Source: Gp6-AA40 sp964505975
Lineage (GTDB): Bacteria; Acidobacteriota; Vicinamibacteria; Vicinamibacterales; UBA2999
DNA length: 16,206 bases
Assembly: GCA_964505975.1 (NCBI GenBank)
Contig: CAZDLW010000115.1
Location: 1 to 16,206, forward strand
Direction: 5' to 3'
The notes under the pieces are model-generated. The model had not been told where the DNA came from and ran no database searches. It was given only the letters and a program-made list of their open reading frames with translations. The position numbers were made by a program, and so were the translations under genes. Shown here piece after piece: positions 1 to 6,062 of the stretch. Numbering within the stretch: the first letter of the stretch is position 1; each line of letters opens with the position of its first letter.

Positions 1-138
1 TTAGGGTGTTTTGTTGCATTTAGTGGCTACACGGTGAATCTGCCGAGTGGGGGTGGCTGGGCCGGGAGCCCGCGGCGGCGCCGGCGAGAGCGGTGAGCGC
101 GGGCTCAGCCTGCGGCGACCAGGACAGCGAGAGCCGCG
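1..138. other. Left-edge stretch with no supported gene
   Basis: No reading frame here has recognisable protein content. The first three bases (TTA) could be a minus-strand stop codon, but the window cuts off whatever lies to the left, so this cannot be judged. A GAY-rich tract begins at the right end and runs to about 170. On the plus strand it reads as a run of aspartates, and on the minus strand as a short hydrophobic stretch of Val and Ile. Both readings look like by-products of the simple repeat. Confidence 0.4.
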
Positions 139-453
139 ATGATGACGATGACCCCGACGACGACGATGCCCTCGGCGATATCACGAATGTCGAGACAGTC
201 GCCGCGGGCTCTCGCACACGTTGTCAACCTGCAGAAGCGGCGTATCGGCGATTTGGCCAGGCTGCGCCGCTTGTACGGCAAAGACTCCTGGCGGAAGATG
301 AAAGGCAGCGCGCGGATACTGCGGAACGGTCGGATTCGCCTCGCTGAACTGCATTGGCATGAAGCGCACCATCGTCGGCGCAGGTCGCAACGACAGGGAC
401 GGTCCACTGCAGGTGGTGTCCGGGCCAGCCGGAAGAGAGAGCGTTCACTATGA
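139..453 (+). pseudogene. Probable remnant of a small conserved hypothetical protein
   Basis: The middle of this frame (about residues 28-78) reads RLYGKDSWRKMKG, then SARILRNGRIRLAELHWHEAH. This resembles a small family of unknown function that I recall with the pattern WRKMKG-x-AR-x-L-x-GRI-x-AE-x-HWYEAHGIG followed by a basic tail. After HWHEAH the expected 'GIG' tail is replaced by an Arg/Gln-rich stretch, which suggests decay or a frameshift near 365-380. The N-terminus, Met/Thr-rich and read from the GAY tract, does not look like a real start. No ribosome-binding site is evident. It converges on the protease gene. The true start is unknown, and the family match is from memory. Confidence 0.35.
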
Positions 454-586
454 GGCGCGCCGCCGAAGAAAGACTCTCCGCCGCCTACAAGGACGTTCAC
501 GCGCGCCGCGGCCGTTTCGACGTCCGGCTCGAGTGCACCGATCGGCATTCCAGAGCGTTCTGCACCCGAACGGCTCGAGCCGGGGG

Positions 587-2608
587 TCAAAAAGTCACGC
601 TGGCGTTGTTCGAGCAGGTGGTCGTCCCGGCCTCGCAGACCCGATAGGTGTAGCTGCCGCCGCCTCGCGCGTTGATATGGTCGGTATAGGAGCCGCTATT
701 GGCGACCGAGGCGACCTTCACGTTGTTGCGGAAGACGTCCACATTCGCCGACGTGGCTCCACTCCATGACAGGTTGGCCTTCTGAAGCCCCTGCACCTTG
801 TAGCCCGCCGCCGAGAGCGTCATCGCGGCTGCGGCATGGGTGGTGGCCGACGCCTCGTTGGAATAGGCGGAGTCGCCGCCGGCGTTGTATGCCCGCACGC
901 GATAGGTGAAACTCGTGGAGGCCGGCAACCCCGTGTCGGCGTACTCGGACACTCCTGCTCCCACCACGGCAATCTGGCCGAAGTTGGTACAGGACGAACC
1001 CGCGCAGCGTTCGATCTTGAAGCCCCACTCGTCTGTCGAGTTGTCTGTCCAGCTCACGTCGATGCGGCTGGAGGACACGGCCGTGGCCGTCAGGCCGCTC
1101 GGCTGAGCGGGGGGCACCTCCGGCTCTGTCATGGCAGATGCCGTATTGGAATAGTTCGAGTCGCCGCCTGCGTTGTACGCGCGCACACGGAAGGTATAGG
1201 TGGTCGAAGACGTGAGTCCCGTGTTGGAGTAGGTGGTCACACCGCTTCCCATGACGGCGATCTGGACGAAGTCGGTACAGGACGGACCCGTGCAGCGCTC
1301 GATCTTGAAGCCCGACTCGTTTGTCGAGTTGTCCGTCCAGCTCAGGTTGATGCGGCTGGCGGACACGGCCGTGGCCGTCAGGCCGCTCGGGGCCGCGGGC
1401 GGATCAGGAACCCCCGGCGGGGCCGCATTGGCCGCGTTCACCAGTCCGTAGCCGTAGAGGCTGTCGAGCCCGGACGCGCCCAGGTCGTCGGCCGTGGTCT
1501 GCATCCGCTCGCGGACCTCGTCATTGATCCGTCCGTTCCCGTTGGCGTCGGCGATGCCAGACGCGATGACCAGCGCGGCAACCCCGGCGACGTGCGGGGA
1601 TGCCATGGAGGTCCCGCTCAAGGTCGCGTACCCGCTCGCGGTGCAGTGCGCACAGCTCCCGGTTGGAACCGTGGAGTAGATGTTCGCGCCCGGCGCGGCA
1701 AGCTCCGCCTGGGGGCCCCGGCAGGAGAAATTGGCGATGTTGTTGTTGCTATCCGTGGCCGTCACTGCGATGACCGAGTCATAGCGGGCCGGGAACGCGA
1801 TCGACGTGCAGGTGCCGATGATGCTCGTGCGGTTGCCCGCCGCGGCGACGTTCACGAGCCCCATTGCCTCGGCGTTGTCGTAGGCCGCCTTGACGGTCGG
1901 CCCTGGATCCGATTGCGTGCCGAAGCTGCTGTTGGTGACCTGCCCTCCCGCTTCGATGCACGCCTGAAGCGCGGCAATCGCGTTGCTCGTGTAGCCCTGG
2001 CCGTTCTGATCGAGAATCTTGTACGCGAGCACCAGGGCTTCCGGTGCGACGCCGACCACGCCGATGCCGTTGTGTCTCGCGAGCAGCGAGCCGGTTACAT
2101 GCGTGCCATGGCCGCGATCGTCAAAGGGGTCAGGGTCGTTGTTGACGAAGTCGTAGCCGCCGTAATAGTTCTGGAACAGGTCCTGGTGTGCGTACGCAAC
2201 TCCCGAGTCGATCACGCACACTTTGACGCCGTTGCCCTTGTTTCCCCCGGCATGCACGATGCCGGAACCGATGCGCTTCACGCCCCAGGACGCATCGAGC
2301 TCGGCGTCGATTTCGAAGACCTCAGCGTCGGGGTCCACGCTGGTGACGTTCGGGTTGTTGCGGAGACCCTGCAGCGCCACCTGCGGCACCTCCGCGGCAA
2401 TCGCAGGCACCAGCCAGTACGTATGCAGAATCGTTCCCCCACCGGCCTGAACCAGCGCCTGTTCGTTCGCGCCGGGAGGCTGAGTGAAGCCGATGATGAC
2501 GCGGACCCGCTGCTGGCCCGGAGGCTGCCCCTGCGCGTGCAGCGTGTACGCGCTGAGGGCGAGCACGACGCCAACAAGGCCGTATACCCGAACTCTGGTA
2601 GCAATCAT
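587..2608 (-). CDS. Secreted subtilisin-like serine protease (S8) with two fibronectin type III repeats
   Basis: A 673-residue preproprotease predicted to cleave proteins outside the cytoplasm. Residues 1-26 form a signal peptide (hydrophobic core, then LHAQG). About 34-97 resembles the inhibitor I9 propeptide. The S8 domain follows at about 105-395, with catalytic Asp134 (VIDSG), His167 (GHGTHV), oxyanion Asn259 (AAAGN) and Ser334 (GTSMASPHVAG). Two fibronectin III domains (about 403-494 and 501-590) repeat with a 96-residue period. Each carries a matching cysteine pair (439/444 and 535/540), likely a small disulfide loop. The last 80 residues form another beta-rich segment with Cys658/Cys665. 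The ATG at 2608 is preceded by a purine-rich AGGAAAGG. All catalytic residues are present, so the enzyme should be active. Substrate is unknown, and no cell-wall or type IX sorting tail was recognised. Confidence 0.95.
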   Translation of the reverse strand: MIATRVRVYGLVGVVLALSAYTLHAQGQPPGQQRVRVIIGFTQPPGANEQALVQAGGGTILHTYWLVPAIAAEVPQVALQGLRNNPNVTSVDPDAEVFEIDAELDASWGVKRIGSGIVHAGGNKGNGVKVCVIDSGVAYAHQDLFQNYYGGYDFVNNDPDPFDDRGHGTHVTGSLLARHNGIGVVGVAPEALVLAYKILDQNGQGYTSNAIAALQACIEAGGQVTNSSFGTQSDPGPTVKAAYDNAEAMGLVNVAAAGNRTSIIGTCTSIAFPARYDSVIAVTATDSNNNIANFSCRGPQAELAAPGANIYSTVPTGSCAHCTASGYATLSGTSMASPHVAGVAALVIASGIADANGNGRINDEVRERMQTTADDLGASGLDSLYGYGLVNAANAAPPGVPDPPAAPSGLTATAVSASRINLSWTDNSTNESGFKIERCTGPSCTDFVQIAVMGSGVTTYSNTGLTSSTTYTFRVRAYNAGGDSNYSNTASAMTEPEVPPAQPSGLTATAVSSSRIDVSWTDNSTDEWGFKIERCAGSSCTNFGQIAVVGAGVSEYADTGLPASTSFTYRVRAYNAGGDSAYSNEASATTHAAAAMTLSAAGYKVQGLQKANLSWSGATSANVDVFRNNVKVASVANSGSYTDHINARGGGSYTYRVCEAGTTTCSNNASVTF
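832..1400 (-). repeat. Two tandem fibronectin III coding repeats, 288-bp period
   Basis: Within the protease gene two segments align in frame at a spacing of 288 bp. For example, AGTCGCCGCC occurs at 871 and again at 1159, followed by near-identical sequence coding RAYNAGGDS. The proteins share most positions, including ERC-x4-C and YNAGGDS-x-YSN. This is an intragenic duplication. Confidence 0.85.
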
Positions 2609-2816
2609 GACCTTTCCTCATCGCGCTTCAGGGTGAACGATCGGGTCGCCGGCTACAGTAACAGGTCACATCCCCGGCACATCGTGCTCGCAGGCACATG
2701 GCGGACACCATGAGCACGGGATTCCGGGGGTTGTGCCGTACGGAGACTTACGCGCCCTTGGGCAAGCTGCTTGCCAGCGTGGGCCGTCAGACGCAAGCCG
2801 TTTTGTTTGAAGTGAC
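2609..2816. other. Intergenic stretch upstream of the protease gene
   Basis: Contains the presumed protease promoter and leader on the minus strand. No convincing -35/-10 pair stands out. An 81-residue plus-strand frame (2698-2943) has no recognisable motif and runs into the decayed DUF5615 gene on the other strand, so it is not called. Confidence 0.4.
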
Positions 2817-3273
2817 TTACCGTCCTAGAGAGGACCCTTCGGCGTGGCGTCTCACCGGCGGAATTCCGTCCGCCGGTGGCAAAGTCGTATGGACGCAGGC
2901 GGACTTTCTCGTCTCCCCAGCGCTCGTTCGAATCGGGACGTAGCGGCGACCGAGCCTCAACTTGATGCGATTACTGTTGATCAGAATCAGGTCGTCCGCG
3001 ATCCGTCGAATGGCAAGATGCTGCGGAACGACGACGAGCCCGGAGCTGCGCTGCGCCTGCACGAATTCGCGAAAGTGTCGAGGCATGGTCGTCCGGTCGT
3101 GCGTCACAAGGATGCGGCCATCGCGTGCGGCGAGCGCGAGGACTTCCTGATCGGCGAGGCCAGTCAGGCCTGCTGCCGTGGCGGTTCTGAAGTCGATAGC
3201 GGGCACGCGCCTCAGCCACGGCCTAGACGATGATCTGATTCAGATCCGCGTCGGCCTGGAAGCGAACTGGCAT
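2817..3273 (-). pseudogene. Decayed DUF5615 PIN-like protein gene
   Basis: Read on the minus strand from ATG 3273, the protein starts MPVRFQADADLNQIIV and then meets TAG at 3223-3225. The family sequence resumes one frame over as AIDFRTATAAGLTGLADQEVL, GRILVTHDRTTMPRHF and VVPQHLAIRRIADDLILI. A +1 slip sits at about 3207-3216. These blocks match the DUF5615/Mut7-C-like PIN family, whose members often sit in toxin-antitoxin-like pairs. The expected C-terminus (W, EAEEW, then YVPI or YLPL and stop) is scrambled. A 'YVPI' ending appears at about 2931, but its stop is lost and the frame runs on to 2817. At least two lesions make a functional product unlikely. A GTG at 3206 could start a truncated protein, but that would lack the N-terminal strand with its acidic residues. 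Confidence 0.75.
2853..2878. repeat. Perfect 10-bp hairpin
   Basis: CACCGGCGGA at 2853-2862 is exactly complementary to TCCGCCGGTG at 2869-2878, with a 6-nt loop ATTCCG. A weaker 5-bp hairpin (GTCCT/AGGAC) lies just beside it at about 2822-2835. They sit beyond the natural end of the decayed DUF5615 gene, in terminator position for that minus-strand unit, but no T-run follows. A REP-like element is an alternative. Confidence 0.5.
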
Positions 3274-3468
3274 TCAGCGCGTGAGCGGCGTCTGCTTCTT
3301 GGCGTCAGCCAGCTTCTGGTAGAACATCGGGTCCGCATCACGGGCTGCCTGTCGCGCGGCTGCGAGGTCTTTCCGCCCACTCTGGCATCGTGCGACCAGA
3401 GATCATGGCCCTCGCGGCGGGATGGGCGGCGATTCACCGTCGTCGATTGGGCGGTTGGTGACGCTCAA
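3274..3468 (-). pseudogene. Frame-broken small gene upstream of the DUF5615 remnant
   Basis: On the minus strand three frames together give a plausible small protein: TTG 3468 with SVTNRPIDDGESPPIPPRG, then HDLWSHDARVG, then RKDLAAARQAARDADPMFY and QKLADAKKQTPLTR, ending at TGA 3276-3274. That TGA directly abuts the ATG of the DUF5615 gene (TGAATG), an arrangement typical of a translationally coupled pair. The highly charged helical C-terminal part would suit an antitoxin or accessory protein. I do not recognise the family. At least two frame changes are needed to read it whole, so it looks inactivated like its neighbour. The start is uncertain. Confidence 0.45.
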
Positions 3469-3756
3469 TTCAATGATGGCTATTCACAAACGGTCTGTCG
3501 GTGGTCTCTCTTCCGAAGCCGGCATCGCAGTTGGAGTGGGCGACTCCAGGCCGGGGTGGCGCATCGCGGGTCGACGGCTGAAGTCTGGTGAGGGCGTGGC
3601 CGGTGCTGTATGAAGCAGAGCACTGGTATGAGGCACTCGGGCCGGCGCGTGAGGCGCGCAACAGACTCCCGTAACAAGGAGTCACGCACATGCATCCAGG
3701 AAGTGAACACCGAGCTGGGGTGCGGGACCCAGCTCGGCTTGCCAGATGCAATTCCT
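3469..3756. other. Intergenic stretch between the decayed cassette and a secreted-protein gene
   Basis: No coding frame with recognisable content. The right part holds two hairpins at 3664-3683 and 3710-3737 that belong to the dispersed structured repeat described separately. A further short GC-rich stem (GCGCG/CGCGC) lies at about 3645-3660. Confidence 0.45.
3663..3737 (-). repeat. Structured two-hairpin repeat, copy 1
   Basis: Hairpin 1 is CCGAGCTGGG/CCCAGCTCGG (arms 3728-3737 and 3710-3719, 8-nt loop), enclosed by an outer TGCATC/GATGCA pairing (about 3744-3749 with 3691-3696). Hairpin 2 is GACTCC/GGAGTC (3664-3683). Read on the minus strand it starts 20 nt after the stop codon of the secreted-protein gene, so it is placed like a transcription terminator, although no U-run follows hairpin 1. 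The same element, same spacing, occurs at 10752-10826. By eye 39 of 46 bases match over hairpin 1 plus the downstream arm. Confidence 0.7.
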
Positions 3757-4848
3757 CTATTGCTCTTCCGCCGGCGTGGCTGGCCTGTTGGGTACCGGCA
3801 CCTGCACGGCCCGCCTGGGCCTGACGATGCCGCGCGCCAGATCCTCCGCAATGGCCAGATCCTCGGCCCGCTCGGCACTGAGGGCATTGGGCAGCCCGTA
3901 GTTGCCTTCGTGGCACTCGTAGGGCAGCAGCACGCCGCCGTCGAGCGGCGTGAGCGGCATCGACATCGTGAACGGCCGTTCGTAGGTCACCGGATCGTCC
4001 ACGGTGAACTGGTACTGCAGGACGTCCTCGGCCACACGCTTGAAGCGCTCCGTGATCACCATCCGGTCACTGTGACGGAGCCCGTTGCCGTTGCCGCCGA
4101 TGCTGGTCTTGTCCGTCAGGTTCGTCGTGAAGACGACGAGCTCGTCGCCTTCCCAGCGAGCCCGTGAATCCCCGAGATACTGGCGGATGCCCTGGCCGAT
4201 GTGCGGGCGGCCGTCCGTGTAGAAGATCCGGGTGTCGTGAATCATCTCGTAGCTGAACGCCACCACGCCCGGCGCCTGCACGATGCGGTTGCCGTTGCCG
4301 TACACGACGCGCAGCACGGAGCCCACGATGCCGCGGGTGATGCAGCGATCGTACAGCGTGAAATCCTCCGTCGTGTCGAAGGGGCCATCGCCGAAGGAGC
4401 CACGGTCGCGCGACGCGCGGCGCGTCACCGCCGCCGGCGTGAACGCGGGCATGCTGCCGTCCGGCGGATCGACGATGAGGGACGTCTGTCTGAAGGCGCG
4501 GCGGGCGAAGTCGTTGCGGAACGCGCCGATGTCGTTCTCGGCTCTCTGGATACCCCGCTCGACCTGCTTGACGCGCTCGGCAAACGCGTCGTCGTTCAGA
4601 TAGAGATTGTTCCCGTGCTCTTTGGGCCGCTCGCGCGGGATGCCACTGGTGTCGTCGCTGCTCCAGACGCCCTGGAGATCCGGATCGCCCCACGGCGTCC
4701 GGGGCACAGTGTAGGGGATGGGCGGACCGCCGTTGTGCGCCGTGATCACGAGCGGCGGAGGCGTGTGGCCCTGGCCAGAGACCGACAACGTCGCGATGCC
4801 CGCGCACACGGCGGCAACGCAGAGAAACAAAACGACGCGCTTTGCCAT
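3757..4848 (-). CDS. Secreted protein of unknown function, Acidobacteria 'DPDLQGVW' family
   Basis: A 363-residue protein with a signal peptide (about residues 1-26, MAKRVVLFLC, then a hydrophobic core). I chose ATG 4848 because GAGGAG lies 9 nt upstream and the signal peptide begins there. An in-frame extension to 4959 would put 37 non-hydrophobic residues in front. Recognisable blocks are TPWGDPDLQGVW (51-62), SLIVDPPDG (123-131), YDRCITRG (166-173), RIFYTDGRPH (207-216), RWEGDELVVFTTNLTD (231-246) and YECHEGNYGL (310-319). These are shared by a large paralogous family in Acidobacteriota and some Proteobacteria for which I know no assigned function. No catalytic motif was identified. It probably acts in the periplasm. 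A consensus TATAAT lies 77 nt upstream, and a hairpin repeat follows the stop. Confidence 0.85.
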   Translation of the reverse strand: MAKRVVLFLCVAAVCAGIATLSVSGQGHTPPPLVITAHNGGPPIPYTVPRTPWGDPDLQGVWSSDDTSGIPRERPKEHGNNLYLNDDAFAERVKQVERGIQRAENDIGAFRNDFARRAFRQTSLIVDPPDGSMPAFTPAAVTRRASRDRGSFGDGPFDTTEDFTLYDRCITRGIVGSVLRVVYGNGNRIVQAPGVVAFSYEMIHDTRIFYTDGRPHIGQGIRQYLGDSRARWEGDELVVFTTNLTDKTSIGGNGNGLRHSDRMVITERFKRVAEDVLQYQFTVDDPVTYERPFTMSMPLTPLDGGVLLPYECHEGNYGLPNALSAERAEDLAIAEDLARGIVRPRRAVQVPVPNRPATPAEEQ

Positions 4849-4924
4849 GCTGGACTCCTCAGTCTGCCCGCGCGCTGCCCGACCGTACGTCGAGTGCCCT
4901 GGTCCGGTGGCATTGGGCACGGGG

Positions 4925-4947
4925 ATTATAGCGAGATTCCCCGCTGC
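4925..4947 (-). promoter_or_regulatory. Promoter-like motif GGAATCT-CGC-TATAATC upstream of the secreted-protein gene
   Basis: A perfect TATAAT is read on the minus strand at 4930-4925, about 77 nt before ATG 4848. No good TTGACA lies 16-18 nt upstream. Instead GGAATCT lies 3 nt before the TATAAT, and nearly the same string (GGAATCT-GCG-TATAATC) precedes the gene at 5822. The function is inferred from sequence and position only. Confidence 0.4.
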
Positions 4948-5042
4948 TGACGTGGACATCCCCTATCTTGGCGAGTTCCGGTGGTCGCATAGCCCGGGCG
5001 ACCCGCCAGGGCCGCGCCGGGGATTCCAGGAAGACTCGAGCT

Positions 5043-5333
5043 ATGCGAAAGATGCGTCGTCGACTGACATCAGAGGCGGGCGTCGCCCTCATCCAGGTGG
5101 GGGTCGCAATATTGATGCTCACCGGGTTCGACCCGGCCTGGTTTCATGCCCAGGACCGGCAGTCCGGCAAATTCGAAATCCAGATCGTCAACCTGATGGG
5201 CTTCCGTGTCGAAGGGATGCAAGGAAACGCTGTGCGGGGCACGATCACCGCCAGCCCTGGCGAGCTCAGCGCGTCGCACGACATGGTGGACGACGCCACC
5301 TCACTGGTGCGGATCATCCAATTGATTCGATGA
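5043..5333 (+). CDS. Short TadG-like pilus-assembly protein, probably internally deleted
   Basis: A 96-residue protein. The N-terminus (MRKMRRRLTSEAGVALIQVGVAILMLTGF) has the basic stretch, the 'E-x-G-VALI' start and the single membrane helix (about residues 13-29) seen in TadE/TadG-like Flp pilus-assembly proteins (PF13400 type). Those proteins are normally several hundred residues long. Here the helix is followed almost at once by IQIVNLMGFRVEGMQGN and a tail ending VRIIQLIR, which resembles the extreme C-terminus I recall for such proteins (MGFFIEGMQGN...IQLVR). So it reads as first and last parts joined at about residues 30-40 with the middle missing. ATG 5043 is preceded by AGGAAG; a TTG at 4968 would add 25 unlikely residues. 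It could be a naturally short variant. No tad genes are nearby. Confidence 0.6.
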   Translation: MRKMRRRLTSEAGVALIQVGVAILMLTGFDPAWFHAQDRQSGKFEIQIVNLMGFRVEGMQGNAVRGTITASPGELSASHDMVDDATSLVRIIQLIR

Positions 5334-5417
5334 CGCGCTCTTAATTCAACGTCTCTCCCGGGAAGCCCGTGCAGCCGTGAGCGGCGTCGTCCGATCGAAG
5401 GGCCCGACATGCAGGTG

Positions 5418-5822
5418 CTACTGCTGGCGCAGCGGGGCCTTCCGCATGTTCCGCACGTTGTGAATCACCAGGTAGCTGCGAAACGCCGCCATCCCCCACA
5501 AGCCTGCGGCCGCCACGCGCGGATACTTCCGCCCGACGGTGAGATTCCAGGCACTGATCGCCGCGCCATCCATGACGGCGCCCAGCGTGATCATGGGACC
5601 AGGTGTCGCATCGAATGGACGCAGCAGTGGGTTGGACTCGCGCAGGTGATACCTCGAGAGCGCATGATAGGTGCTGGCCCAGTCCGCGGCCGCGGCGGCC
5701 CCGGCAACCATCGTGGGCAGTTTCAGACTGCTGCGGTCCTCCGCGAATGCCGCCACGGGCAGCAGCAGACATGCACCGATCGCGGTGGCGAGCACCCACC
5801 GCAGACGCCAGACAGGTATCAT
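5418..5822 (-). CDS. Small membrane-associated protein of unknown function
   Basis: A 134-residue protein. Residues 1-27 form a signal peptide or first membrane helix (basic MIPVWRLRW, then a hydrophobic core ending VAAFA). Further hydrophobic segments lie at about 36-52, 76-92 and 102-121, and a polar motif RESNPLLRPF lies at 61-70. The 'D-x2-STYHAL...ESNPLLRPF' pattern resembles small multi-pass proteins found widely in Acidobacteriota (DUF5658-like), but I cannot assign a function. ATG 5822 is taken as the start. GTG at 5831 would add three residues and lie only 14 nt from the TATAAT box. No clear Shine-Dalgarno precedes either start, so translation may use a very short leader. It is divergent from the NamZ homologue at 6063. 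Confidence 0.7.
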   Translation of the reverse strand: MIPVWRLRWVLATAIGACLLLPVAAFAEDRSSLKLPTMVAGAAAAADWASTYHALSRYHLRESNPLLRPFDATPGPMITLGAVMDGAAISAWNLTVGRKYPRVAAAGLWGMAAFRSYLVIHNVRNMRKAPLRQQ

Positions 5823-5845
5823 GGGTCCCACTGTGGCGGCCGACG

Positions 5846-5868
5846 ATTATACGCAGATTCCTGCCGGG
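5846..5868 (-). promoter_or_regulatory. Promoter-like motif GGAATCT-GCG-TATAATC upstream of the small membrane protein gene
   Basis: TATAAT is read on the minus strand at 5851-5846, 23 nt before ATG 5822, with GGAATCT 3 nt further upstream. It matches the motif at 4925-4947 at all positions except the 3-nt spacer. Transcription from here would leave a leader of only about 10-17 nt. No canonical -35 was seen. Confidence 0.4.
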
Positions 5869-5985
5869 CGTCGTTCCTGCACGGTGGATGCACCGCCGAC
5901 ATCCGATCAGCGTGACGTGCCGCACGATCCGCTGATGTTCGACGTTTCGGACCGCCGCGCGCGCGGCAACACCCCGCGTGCGGAT

Positions 5986-6034
5986 GGGCCGGCTGAAGCC
6001 GGCCCCCACGTACCTACAGCCGGCCCCCACGTAC
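5986..6034. repeat. REP-like GC-rich hairpin plus 16-nt direct repeat
   Basis: GGGCCGGC (5986-5993) pairs perfectly with GCCGGCCC (5998-6005) across a TGAA loop. The unit GCCGGCCCCCACGTAC occurs at 5998-6013 and again, identical, at 6019-6034 (21-nt period). Translated on the minus strand it gives the 'YVGAGFSRP' string that I recall as a frequent spurious peptide in Vicinamibacterales annotations, so it is probably a dispersed intergenic repeat. It lies 28 nt before the NamZ homologue. Confidence 0.75.
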
Positions 6035-6062
6035 TTCGTCTGCGACGATCCGGATTCCCCGC

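Noticed and set aside
105..236. Minus-strand frame ending in a Val/Ile-rich, membrane-helix-like stretch
   Set aside because: The hydrophobic run comes directly from the GAY simple repeat, with no good start or ribosome-binding site.
450..647. 65-residue plus-strand frame starting at the ATGA overlap with the 139-453 frame
   Set aside because: It overlaps the protease 3' end by 60 nt and has no recognisable motif; the overlap alone is not enough.
836..2713. 625-residue plus-strand open frame opposite the protease
   Set aside because: It lies antisense to a gene with full S8 motifs. Its content is Arg/Val/Gly-rich without domains, as expected from GC-rich codon bias.
2698..2943. 81-residue plus-strand frame
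   Set aside because: No motif, and it overlaps the readable remains of the DUF5615 gene on the other strand.
3710..3737. Classical Rho-independent terminator
   Set aside because: The stem and position after the stop codon fit, but no U-tract follows, so it is called a structured repeat instead.
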